Source: an uncultured Collinsella sp.
Lineage (GTDB): Bacteria > Actinomycetota > Coriobacteriia > Coriobacteriales > Coriobacteriaceae
DNA length: 15,112 nucleotides
Reading direction: 5' to 3'
Assembly (NCBI GenBank): GCA_902492855.1
Contig: CABUMU010000044.1
Coordinates: forward strand, 1-15,112
The notes under the pieces were generated by a model, which worked only from the letters and a program-made list of their open reading frames with translations, had not been told where the DNA came from and searched no databases. Positions 1-5,914 of the stretch are shown here, piece by piece. A program made the position numbers and the translations under genes. Positions within the stretch are counted from its first letter, which is position 1. Each line of letters begins with the position of its first letter.

Positions 1-2137
1 CGGCAATCTGGATATCGCGGGCGCGTGCCACGTCACCGTCCAGATAGGCGCGGCACATGTCGTGCACGAGCTGCGGCTGAACATCGGCCCACACGCTGAT
101 GGTGCCCGAGGCGCCCAGGCTCATGAGCGGTACGGTAAGCGCGTCCTCGCCCGAGTACATGCGGAAGTCGTCTGACAGCAGGTGGGCGATCTTGGCCGCG
201 TAGGCGACGTTGCCCGAGGCCTCCTTAAAACCCATGATGTTGGGGTGCGCGGCCAGGCGTTCTACGTTGCGCTCGCTGATGCCGCAGCCACAGCGGCCGG
301 GGATGTTGTACAGGATGCAGGGGATGTCCACGGCATCGGCGACGGTCTTAAAGTGCTGATAGATACCCTCTTCATTGGACTTGTTGTAGTAGGGGGTGAT
401 GAGCAGCAGACCGTCGGCGCCCAGGCCCTGATAGGTGAGCGACTTGGTGAGCATGGTCTGCGTGGAGTTGGAGCCCGAGCCGGCAATAACGGGGACGCGT
501 CCTGCAACATGCTTGACCACAGCGGCGACGACGGAGTTGTCCTCGTCATCGGTCATCGTGGCACTCTCACCGGTGGTGCCCAGGGTGAGGATGGCGTCAG
601 TGCCATTTTGCAGGTGGAAATCGATAAGGCGCTCAAGCGCGTCAAAGTCGACACTGCCGTCCTTTTTAAACGGCGTGACAAGGGCGACGATTGAGCCCTC
701 GAGATTGCGGATATCCATGTTCTTCTCCTTCGCTTCCGCGATCTGGACGCGTTTGTTCCATTGGGCGGCGACTGCTAGGCGCTCGTCCTGAGCGCGACGG
801 CGGGCGCTTTCGGCGCGCGATTTGGCCAGCAGCTCGCGGCCGCACGGCAGCACGTCGAGCGTGGCAAAGTAATCGCCCGGGCGCTCGGCGCGGCGAATGA
901 GGTCTGCCGAGCCATCGGGGCGCAGCAGGACCTCGGCGGAGCGCAGGCGGCCGTTGTAGTTGTAGCCCATAGAGTGGCCATGCGCGCCGGTGTCGTGAAT
1001 CACGAGCAGGTCGCCCATGTCGATATGCGGTAGCTCGCGGTCGATGGCGAACTTGTCGTTGTTCTCGCACAGATTGCCCGTAATGTCGTACGTGTTTGTG
1101 ACAGGCGCCGCGGTCTTGTCGGCGCCACCCGGCTGACCCATTACCGTAATGTGGTGGTAGGCACCATACATGGCGGGGCGGATCAGATCGACGGCGCTTG
1201 CGTCGACACCGATATAGTCCTTGTAAATCTGCTTTTCGTGGATGGCCTTGGTGACCAGGCAGCCGTAGGGGCCCATCATAAAGCGGCCCATCTCGGTGCA
1301 GATGGCCACATCGTCCATGTCGGCGGGAACCAAGATCTCGTCGTATGCCGCGTGCACTCCCTCGCCGATGGCATGAATGTCGTTGGCCTGCTGCTCGGGC
1401 AGATAGGGGATGCCGACGCCGCCGGATAGATTGATAAAGGCGACATGTGCGCCGGTCTCGCGTTCCAGGCGCACGGCAAGCTCAAAGAGGATGCGCGCGA
1501 GCTTGGGGTAATAGTCGTTGGTGACGGTGTTGCTGGCAAGGAATGCGTGGATGCCAAAGTCCTCGGCACCCTTGGCCTTGAGCGTGCGGAAGGCCTCGAA
1601 GAGCTGCTCGGTGGTCATGCCGTATTTGGAGTCGCCGGGGTTATCCATGATACCGTTGGAAAGCTGGAACAGGCCGCCCGGATTAAAGCGGCAACTGACC
1701 GTCTTGGGGATGGGGCCTGCGACGCGCTCAAAGAACTCGATGTGGCTGATGTCGTCAAAGTTGACGATGGCACCCAGCTTGTCGGCGAGCTCAAAATCCG
1801 CCGCCGGTGTGTCGTTGGACGAGAACATGATGTCGTGTCCCGTGATGCCCAGCGAGCGGGCGATCATAAGCTCGGTATAGCTCGAGCAATCGCAGCCGCA
1901 GCCGTATTCGTTGAGAATGGAGATGAGCGCCGGGTTGGGATTGGCCTTGACGGCAAAGTACTCCTTAAAGCCTGGGTTCCATGCAAAGGCGTCGCGCACC
2001 TCTTGCATGTTGCGGCGGATGCCCGCCTCGTCGTATAGATGAAACGGCGTGGGAAACTGCTCGACGATATGCTCGAGCGTCTCCTTGTCCACAAACGGCT
2101 GCTTGGCCGCATACGCCTCGTTGGGGGTCAATGCCAT
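1..2137 (-). CDS. Fused LysA-DapA (diaminopimelate decarboxylase / 4-hydroxy-tetrahydrodipicolinate synthase), 3' end outside window
   Basis: One open frame of 712 codons starts at ATG 2137 and has no stop before the left edge. Residues 1 to about 430 are a group-III PLP decarboxylase of the LysA type, the last step to L-lysine. YFAVKANPNP carries the PLP lysine K64, LSGGVGIP is at 237-244, EMGRF at 282-286 and AMYGAYHH at 322-329. C357-E358 (CENND) match the active-site CESGD motif. Residues 431-473 are a charged, probably helical linker. From M474 the chain is a DapA barrel, the first committed step, which condenses pyruvate with aspartate semialdehyde. In DapA numbering it has GTTGES 47-52, YNIPGR with Tyr137 and Arg142, and the Schiff-base lysine K165 in GFKEASGN. 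The two starts are 1419 nt apart, exactly 473 codons, so the domains are in frame. The LysA start has a GAGG 10 nt upstream and follows a lysine riboswitch. Domain assignments are firm. Whether the product is one polypeptide or partly two is open, because an internal SD precedes M474. Confidence 0.88.
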   Translation of the reverse strand, partial: MALTPNEAYAAKQPFVDKETLEHIVEQFPTPFHLYDEAGIRRNMQEVRDAFAWNPGFKEYFAVKANPNPALISILNEYGCGCDCSSYTELMIARSLGITGHDIMFSSNDTPAADFELADKLGAIVNFDDISHIEFFERVAGPIPKTVSCRFNPGGLFQLSNGIMDNPGDSKYGMTTEQLFEAFRTLKAKGAEDFGIHAFLASNTVTNDYYPKLARILFELAVRLERETGAHVAFINLSGGVGIPYLPEQQANDIHAIGEGVHAAYDEILVPADMDDVAICTEMGRFMMGPYGCLVTKAIHEKQIYKDYIGVDASAVDLIRPAMYGAYHHITVMGQPGGADKTAAPVTNTYDITGNLCENNDKFAIDRELPHIDMGDLLVIHDTGAHGHSMGYNYNGRLRSAEVLLRPDGSADLIRRAERPGDYFATLDVLPCGRELLAKSRAESARRRAQDERLAVAAQWNKRVQIAEAKEKNMDIRNLEGSIVALVTPFKKDGSVDFDALERLIDFHLQNGTDAILTLGTTGESATMTDDEDNSVVAAVVKHVAGRVPVIAGSGSNSTQTMLTKSLTYQGLGADGLLLITPYYNKSNEEGIYQHFKTVADAVDIPCILYNIPGRCGCGISERNVERLAAHPNIMGFKEASGNVAYAAKIAHLLSDDFRMYSGEDALTVPLMSLGASGTISVWADVQPQLVHDMCRAYLDGDVARARDIQIA
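716..730 (-). promoter_or_regulatory. Internal Shine-Dalgarno and ATG for a separate DapA start
   Basis: AGGAG at 730-726 lies 7 nt before the ATG at 718-716, where the DapA homology begins. It sits inside the open LysA frame. It could allow internal initiation of free DapA alongside the fusion, or be a relic of two formerly separate genes. Spacing and sequence are ideal for initiation; use in the cell is unproven. Confidence 0.55.
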
Positions 2138-2215
2138 GTCCCGTAAACCTCGCTATCCAGACGGCGCCACCTGCGCACCGAATCCGCATAGCGCGGACCC
2201 AATGTCCGGATAGCG
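2138..2215 (-). promoter_or_regulatory. Probable expression platform of the lysine riboswitch (SD sequestration)
   Basis: The 3' strand of riboswitch stem P1 reads CGCTATCC (2215-2208). It is complementary to GGATAGCG (2158-2151), which runs directly into the lysA Shine-Dalgarno GAGG (2151-2148). A second segment, CCGCGCTAT (2196-2188), can pair with ATAGCGAGG (2156-2148) with one mismatch and would bury the SD. These pairings exclude each other. Inferred model: without lysine, P1's 3' strand holds GGATAGCG and leaves GAGG free; with lysine, P1 forms and the SD is sequestered. There is no T-tract terminator here, which argues for translational control. Confidence 0.55.
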
Positions 2216-2369
2216 CTCCCGCATTGCTGCAGACAGTCCTGCGGGTGTTTCCCGCAGGCCCACCAGGCTGTTCGTGCCCGAAAAACCCAGTTCGGCGGGT
2301 TTCGCCTCCCCACGGGGTCAAAGCCTGCCGGCTCGCCCGCGGATCTTCGTGCCCGCGCCTCTATCAAGT
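2205..2369 (-). promoter_or_regulatory. Lysine riboswitch (L box)
   Basis: Read on the minus strand, the leader opens with GATAGAGGCGCG (from 2365), contains GGCGAAACCCGCCGAACTGG and ACTGTC, and closes with GGGAGCGCTATC (to 2209). These match the conserved GATAGAGG, GCCGAA and final GGAG-GCTATC blocks of the L box as known from Bacillus lysC. P1 is GATAG with CTATC. An internal hairpin CCTGCGGG/CCCGCAGG looks like P5. The length of about 160 nt fits the class. Sensing lysine in front of lysA-dapA gives end-product feedback. Confidence 0.9.
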
Positions 2370-2376
2370 GGTAACG

Positions 2377-2405
2377 ACCCTACCACGTTGCACTTTACCA
2401 AACAA
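2377..2405 (-). promoter_or_regulatory. Candidate promoter of the lysA-dapA unit
   Basis: TTGTTT (2405-2400) and TAGGGT (2382-2377) are separated by 17 nt on the minus strand. Transcription would start near 2372-2369, immediately before the first conserved riboswitch bases. The -10 is weak, but the position is exactly where a riboswitch promoter should be. Confidence 0.45.
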
Positions 2406-2422
2406 GAGTATTCGTATATAAC
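2395..2422 (+). promoter_or_regulatory. Weak candidate promoter for the M20 amidohydrolase gene
   Basis: TTACCA (2395-2400), 16 nt, then TATAAC (2417-2422) on the plus strand, inside an AT-rich stretch. It overlaps the divergent lysA promoter candidate. Moderate match only. Confidence 0.3.
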
Positions 2423-2473
2423 GTTTAAAAAATGCAGGGATATGCTAGAAACAAGGGCGTCACAATTCTGCAT

Positions 2474-2485
2474 CACAATATTGTG
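2474..2485. promoter_or_regulatory. 12-bp palindrome in the amidohydrolase leader
   Basis: CACAATATTGTG is a perfect palindrome. The half-site CACAAT also occurs at 2461-2466, 13 bp upstream in the same orientation. The position, 32 bp before the start codon, suits an operator. No regulator can be named. Confidence 0.35.
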
Positions 2486-2517
2486 CGAATGGATATGCCC
2501 CCATGAAAGGACCCTTT

Positions 2518-3705
2518 ATGACCGAGCTCCAAGAACTTCGTCGCTATCGTCGCGACCTACATCGCATTCCGGAGCTCGATTTCGATCTTCCTCAAACTAT
2601 AGCCTATATCGAGGGCGTGCTGGCACCGCTTGCTTGCGAGGTGACCCATCCGTGCCCCAGCTGCGTCTGCGCTTTCTTCGACGCTGGCACGGGTGCCGCG
2701 CATGCCACGGCGATTCGCGCCGATATGGATGCGCTGCCCATCGCGGAGGCGACGGGTGCGGCCTTTGCCTCGACGCATCCCGGAAAGATGCACGCTTGCG
2801 GACACGATGGACACATGGCCATGGCACTTGCAGCGGCAACCTTTGTCGATCGCACGATTCGTGAGCAGCCGGGTGCCATCAAGCGCAACGTGCTCTTTGT
2901 GTTCCAGCCTGCCGAGGAGACGACCGGTGGCGCCAAGACAGTTTGCGAGAGCGGGGTGTTTGAGCGCTACGAGGCGGACCGTATCTTTGGATTCCACGTA
3001 TGGCCCGACCTGCCTGCGAACACGTTGGCGAGCTGCTCCGGTCCATTGCTGGCGCGCTCGAGTGAGACGCATGTGCACATCCACGGGACAAGCATCCATA
3101 TCGCCAAGACCTACGGCGTTCCCGTGAACGAATCGCACGATGCTGCGCTGGCGGCTGCCAAGTTCTTGGTCGCCGAGCGTGAATTGATGGATGAGTTGGG
3201 CGCCGATGAACCCTGCATTGGTAAGTTCGGCCTGCTGCAGGCCGGTACCGTCTGCAATGCGGTGGCGGGGGAGGCCCATGTTGCCGGCAGCTTGCGTGTG
3301 TTTACGGACGGCATGTTCGACCGTGCACGCGAGGGTGTGCGCCGCGTGCTTGATGAGGCATGCGCTGCAACGGGCTGCACGTACGATCTCGACTTTGCCG
3401 AGGGCTATCCGCCGGTCGACAACGACCCTGAGTTATTTGCCCGAATCGCGTCTGCTCTGCCCGAGTTACAGCTCGTGGACGAGCCGCTGTTGATTGCCGA
3501 GGATTTCGCCTTTTACCAGCGTCATCTGCCGGGCGTGTTTTTCCTGCTGGGCACGGGCGTTCCTGCCAGTCAGGATAATCCGCGCGACGCCGAGGGCTGC
3601 CCTGCCTATGCCACAAGTGCCCTGCATACTGATACCATGCTCTTTGACGAGGAAATCCTACTCAAGGGCCTCGATGTCTACAAACGATTGCTTTTGCTTG
3701 GTTAG
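2518..3705 (+). CDS. M20-family metal-dependent amidohydrolase (N-acyl-amino-acid / acetyl-diaminopimelate deacetylase-like)
   Basis: A 395-residue cytosolic dinuclear-metal peptidase/deacylase of the M20 (IAA-amidohydrolase, hippuricase) type; such enzymes remove N-acyl groups from amino acids. The metal-site motifs are visible: CGHDGH at 94-99 with Cys94 and His96, the catalytic and ligand glutamates in QPAEE (E133, E134), His160 in FHVWP, and His370 in ALHT. EDFAFY at 328-333 is typical of the clade. The usual GGHAA lid motif reads TSIHIAK here (His194), so substrate choice may differ from well-known members. ATG 2518 is preferred: AAAGGA lies 6 nt before it, whereas ATG 2503 has no SD. 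The gene is divergent from lysA-dapA, so removal of an acetyl group from N-acetyl-diaminopimelate is an attractive role, but that rests on context alone. Confidence 0.85.
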   Translation: MTELQELRRYRRDLHRIPELDFDLPQTIAYIEGVLAPLACEVTHPCPSCVCAFFDAGTGAAHATAIRADMDALPIAEATGAAFASTHPGKMHACGHDGHMAMALAAATFVDRTIREQPGAIKRNVLFVFQPAEETTGGAKTVCESGVFERYEADRIFGFHVWPDLPANTLASCSGPLLARSSETHVHIHGTSIHIAKTYGVPVNESHDAALAAAKFLVAERELMDELGADEPCIGKFGLLQAGTVCNAVAGEAHVAGSLRVFTDGMFDRAREGVRRVLDEACAATGCTYDLDFAEGYPPVDNDPELFARIASALPELQLVDEPLLIAEDFAFYQRHLPGVFFLLGTGVPASQDNPRDAEGCPAYATSALHTDTMLFDEEILLKGLDVYKRLLLLG

Positions 3706-3724
3706 TTGACGTAGACGGTTGTTC

Positions 3725-3754
3725 TAGAAAACACGAACAGATGTACGGTATAAT
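3725..3754 (+). promoter_or_regulatory. Promoter candidate for higBA
   Basis: A perfect TATAAT (3749-3754) lies about 50 bp before higB. The best upstream element is TAGAAA (3725-3730) at 18 nt spacing, which is poor. The surrounding DNA looks AT-rich compared with its neighbours. Confidence 0.5.
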
Positions 3755-3781
3755 AGAGATGTAAGTCTATAGAAACGTTTG

Positions 3782-3794
3782 ACGTTATTAACGT
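3782..3794. promoter_or_regulatory. Palindromic operator candidate for HigA
   Basis: ACGTTA-T-TAACGT is a perfect 13-bp inverted repeat between the TATAAT box and the higB SD (AAGG at 3795-3798). HigA-type antitoxins repress their own promoter through such palindromes, so this is the natural candidate. TCTATAGA (3766-3773) is a second, shorter palindrome nearby. Confidence 0.45.
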
Positions 3795-3805
3795 AAGGCG
3801 ATACT

Positions 3806-4087
3806 ATGATTGCATCATATAAAGATGAAGACACTGAACGCTTTGCAATGGGTATACGGATTAGGAAGTTCATTCCTTTTGAGCGGGTCGCCTTGAGGAA
3901 GATTCGACAACTGCAGATCTGCGCTTCGCTTGATGATCTTCGCGTTCCGCCAGGCAATCGTCTTGAAGCGTTGAAGGGCGATCGCGCCGGTCAATATAGT
4001 ATCCGTGTCAATGAGCGCTATCGGGTCTGTTTTGAGTGGAGACAGGGGATGGCTTGGAATGTCGAAATCGTCGATTATCACAAGTGA
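3806..4087 (+). CDS. higB: HigB-type toxin (RelE superfamily mRNA interferase)
   Basis: A 93-residue protein of the usual HigB length. HigB enzymes cleave mRNA on the ribosome. The family signature PPGNRLEALKGDR (48-60), followed by SIRVNERYRVCFEW and ending in NVEIVDYHK, is plain. By my recollection of Proteus HigB, catalytic residues sit at Lys57, Arg73, Asp90, Tyr91 and His92; this protein has K57, R73, D90, Y91 and H92. The start has AAGG 7 nt upstream. The toxin-first order and the 29-nt overlap with the antitoxin gene are typical of higBA. Confidence 0.92.
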   Translation: MIASYKDEDTERFAMGIRIRKFIPFERVALRKIRQLQICASLDDLRVPPGNRLEALKGDRAGQYSIRVNERYRVCFEWRQGMAWNVEIVDYHK

Positions 4088-4400
4088 TGAGACTGCGTCC
4101 GATTTGCTGCCGCCGGTGACTCCTGGTGAGCTTCTCAAAGAGGAATTTCTTGTCCCTATGGGCATTTCTCAATATCGCCTTGCTAAGGAGACCGGGATTC
4201 CGGCTCAACGCATTGGGCAGATTATCTTGGGAAGGCGTCGTGAGACGGCCGATACCGACCTTCGCCTTTGCCGCTACTTTGGCCTGACGGATGGTTATTG
4301 GCTGCGCGCCCAGATAGCGTTTGATCTCGAGGCGGAGAAGAGGCACATCGAACCGGAACTGGATAAGATCGTTCCTGTCCAGCAGGCCGCTGCGTTGTAG
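4059..4400 (+). CDS. higA: HigA-type antitoxin (XRE-family DNA-binding protein)
   Basis: A 113-residue HigA-family antitoxin. TPGELLKEEFLVPMGISQYRLA gives way to an HTH around residues 36-60 and then to the family block TADTDLRLCRYFGLTDGYWLR (63-83). It would bind HigB and repress the operon. ATG 4059, with AGGGG 10 nt upstream, is chosen because the family homology begins about 15 residues later. An in-frame ATG at 4005 would add 18 residues that look unlike the family and lie wholly inside higB. Neutralisation and autorepression are known for the family and inferred here. Confidence 0.9.
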   Translation: MSKSSIITSDETASDLLPPVTPGELLKEEFLVPMGISQYRLAKETGIPAQRIGQIILGRRRETADTDLRLCRYFGLTDGYWLRAQIAFDLEAEKRHIEPELDKIVPVQQAAAL

Positions 4401-4429
4401 TGCTCAAAGATATTGAGGTTGGAGTGACG

Positions 4430-4753
4430 ATGGAACGACGCCGACAGTCTGCCGTTTATAGTCCCGGTGGGTGTGGATGCGGCTTGTTGTTGCTTCCGGT
4501 TATTGCTGTGAGCATTGGCGTGATGTTTGCGCTTGCTGGGCTGGCTGCGGCGGCACTCGTACTGTTTATCACTGCCATCGGCGTGACGATTTGGCTTTGC
4601 CGTAATCGCGAGCAACGCCGTGCCGACGGTAAAACCAATGTCGGCTGGGTCGTCTTCCTGATTATTGCGTACTCGCTGAGTGTCAGCTACCTGGTGTTCT
4701 TTGTCCTGTTGATGATCAGTGCCTTTACCAGGGAATCCGTCACGGTGGGTTGA
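4430..4753 (+). CDS. Small multi-pass membrane protein, unknown function
   Basis: A 107-residue protein with a basic N-terminus (MERRR), a Gly/Cys patch GGCGCG at 13-18, hydrophobic segments at about 19-57 (one long or two short helices) and at 72-98, and a basic loop RNREQRRADGK between them. I do not recognise a family. ATG 4430 has GGAG 5 nt upstream. A GTG at 4400, overlapping the last base of the higA stop codon, is in the same frame and could act by coupling, adding 10 residues. It follows higA by 29 nt and may be transcribed from the higBA promoter, but nothing links it to the toxin system. Confidence 0.65.
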   Translation: MERRRQSAVYSPGGCGCGLLLLPVIAVSIGVMFALAGLAAAALVLFITAIGVTIWLCRNREQRRADGKTNVGWVVFLIIAYSLSVSYLVFFVLLMISAFTRESVTVG

Positions 4754-4771
4754 TGCGCTGCCAGCAGACGG

Positions 4772-4794
4772 TTGCGCAAAGTGCGTTTGCTCAA
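4772..4794 (+). repeat. Imperfect hairpin containing TTGCGCAA
   Basis: TTGCGCAAA and TTTGCTCAA can form a stem of 8 pairs with one mismatch and a 5-nt loop. No T-tract follows, so it is not a standard terminator. Its left arm contains the 8-bp palindrome TTGCGCAA, also present at 9519 and 10876. Confidence 0.35.
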
Positions 4795-4829
4795 CGTTTG
4801 GATAACTGCATTGGCCGTTTACCGCAGCC

Positions 4830-4844
4830 TTAGCTCTCAGCTAA
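4830..4844. promoter_or_regulatory. Short inverted repeat TTAGCT-CTC-AGCTAA
   Basis: A perfect 6-bp dyad with a 3-nt centre lies 15 bp before the large hairpin. A TTTACC element (4818-4823) nearby could be part of a weak promoter. It may be an operator or a chance dyad. Confidence 0.3.
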
Positions 4845-4858
4845 TGAATTCAAGTTCA

Positions 4859-4912
4859 ATCCTTCCTACGATGTGCTGTGTGCCGGCACGGTAGCCGGAT
4901 CGTAGGAAGGAT
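4859..4912 (+). promoter_or_regulatory. 14-bp perfect hairpin sequestering the ribosome binding site of the FxLYD gene
   Basis: ATCCTTCCTACGAT (4859-4872) and ATCGTAGGAAGGAT (4899-4912) are perfect complements. An inner CCGGC/GCCGG helix (4883-4887, 4894-4898) stacks on the right arm, leaving a 10-nt bulge. The right arm contains AGGAAGG (4904-4910), the Shine-Dalgarno for the ATG at 4918, with 7-nt spacing. In the folded RNA the SD is fully paired. No T-tract follows, so termination is unlikely. Confidence 0.75.
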
Positions 4913-4917
4913 GCATA

Positions 4918-5361
4918 ATGGCAAAAGAGGGAAAGAAGCCGATCGGCAAGATTGTCCTGGGCATCATCGTGGTGCTGGTTATCGTCGGTGCCGTGGGCTC
5001 TATGGGTGGCAATTCAACCGATTCGTCTGCGAGCGATTCGGCAAAGTCTGCCGAGGCGACACAGCAGGCTGAGGAGCAAAAAGAACCGCAAGAACCGTAT
5101 ACCATTGCTGACGAGGCTGAAGACACCTCCAATCAGTTTGCCTATAAGATCACGGGCACGCTGACCAATAACACGGACAAGGAAAAGAGCTACATTCAGA
5201 TTGAATATGTTCTGTATGATGCCGATGGCAACCAGGTTGGAACGGCTCTTGCAAACACCAATCATCTGAAGGCGGGCGGCTCCTGGAAGTTCGAGGCGCT
5301 GGGTACGGTGTCTCCCGACCAGGTTACTAGCTGGGAGCGTTCGGACGTAAGCGGTTTCTAG
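4918..5361 (+). CDS. Membrane-anchored FxLYD-domain protein
   Basis: A 147-residue protein: a lysine-rich N-terminus, one transmembrane segment at about 10-28, a Ser/Ala/Glu-rich spacer (30-60), then an extracytoplasmic beta domain at about 72-130. The last carries the FxLYD-type signature: ITGTLTNNTDKEK, then IEYVLYDADGNQVG (95-108) and GGSWKFEA (120-127). Such domains occur on the surface of Gram-positive bacteria and their ligand is generally unknown. The ATG is fixed by AGGAAGG 7 nt upstream, which lies in a long hairpin. The next gene follows after 32 nt, so co-transcription with the HTH and kinase genes is likely. Confidence 0.8.
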   Translation: MAKEGKKPIGKIVLGIIVVLVIVGAVGSMGGNSTDSSASDSAKSAEATQQAEEQKEPQEPYTIADEAEDTSNQFAYKITGTLTNNTDKEKSYIQIEYVLYDADGNQVGTALANTNHLKAGGSWKFEALGTVSPDQVTSWERSDVSGF

Positions 5362-5393
5362 CATGTTGCATGCACTGGGGGAGGTGAAGTCGT

Positions 5394-5816
5394 ATGCCCG
5401 ATAAAAAGCTGACCGAGGAGTTGCTCAACGAGCTCCTTGATGCGCCGAGTATCGATGGCTATATCAAGGAACACGACTTTGCCGCCCCGTCGCTTTCGGG
5501 CTACCTGAAGCAGCTGCTGCAGGAAAAGGGCTTGGAGCGCTCGCGCGCGGTGCGCATGGCCGATCTCAATGAGACCTTTGGCTATCAGATCTTTACCGGT
5601 GCGCGTCATCCGAGTCGCAATAAGGTGCTGCAGATTGCCTTTGCGATGGCGCTGACGCTCAAGGAGACTAACCGTGCGCTGACGGCTGCCGGGGTAAGTG
5701 TCCTTAACTGCAAGGACCGCCGCGATGCGATTATCATCTTTTGCATCGATCGCGGGTGCAGTCTCCAAAAGGTCAACGAGGAGCTGTATCGCTTTGGCGA
5801 GGAGACGGTGAGTTAG
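5394..5816 (+). CDS. Small HTH-like protein preceding a Ser/Thr kinase gene
   Basis: A 140-residue soluble protein. Residues 1-32 resemble a docking segment (LTEELLNELLDAPSIDGYIKE is mostly acidic and helical). Residues about 34-95 resemble a XRE-like helix-turn-helix: LSGYLKQLLQEKGL, then RAVRMADLNETFGYQIFTG and KVLQIAFAMALTLKETNRAL. The C-terminus has the block CKDRRDAIIIFCIDRG, then ELYRFGEETVS. I recall similar small proteins adjacent to protein kinase genes in Firmicutes and Coriobacteria, usually annotated as HTH proteins. The SD is very strong (GGGGGAGGTG, 7-8 nt before ATG). It may be a substrate or partner of the downstream kinase, but DNA binding is not shown. Confidence 0.7.
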   Translation: MPDKKLTEELLNELLDAPSIDGYIKEHDFAAPSLSGYLKQLLQEKGLERSRAVRMADLNETFGYQIFTGARHPSRNKVLQIAFAMALTLKETNRALTAAGVSVLNCKDRRDAIIIFCIDRGCSLQKVNEELYRFGEETVS

Positions 5817-5898
5817 CGGCTGATATCTGAGCCGGCGGAGCTGCCGAACAACGATGCAAACGAACGGGGCGCGGATGCCATGGGGTGTCTGCGCCCTG

Positions 5899-5907
5899 TG
5901 CTATGAT
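5899..5907 (+). promoter_or_regulatory. Extended -10 candidate immediately before the kinase start
   Basis: TGCTATGAT fits an extended -10 (TGnTATGAT). Transcription would begin about 7 nt downstream, at or next to the ATG at 5915, giving a leaderless or near-leaderless message. No convincing -35 is visible. GGAGG (5908-5912) is only 2 nt from the ATG, too close for a normal SD, which makes the start arrangement odd. Confidence 0.35.
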
Positions 5908-5914
5908 GGAGGCT

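Noticed and set aside
182..694. Plus-strand open frames opposite lysA-dapA
   Set aside because: They are antisense to clearly conserved LysA/DapA motifs and their translations show no recognisable domain.
719..2137. A free-standing lysA gene
   Set aside because: No stop codon separates it from dapA in this sequence; I annotated one frame and noted the internal start.
4005..4058. Upstream ATG for higA at 4005
   Set aside because: It would add 18 residues unlike HigA proteins, encoded inside higB, without an SD.
4859..4912. Long hairpin as a transposon end or terminator
   Set aside because: No transposase or target duplication is near, and no T-tract follows. The overlap with the SD is the more telling fact.
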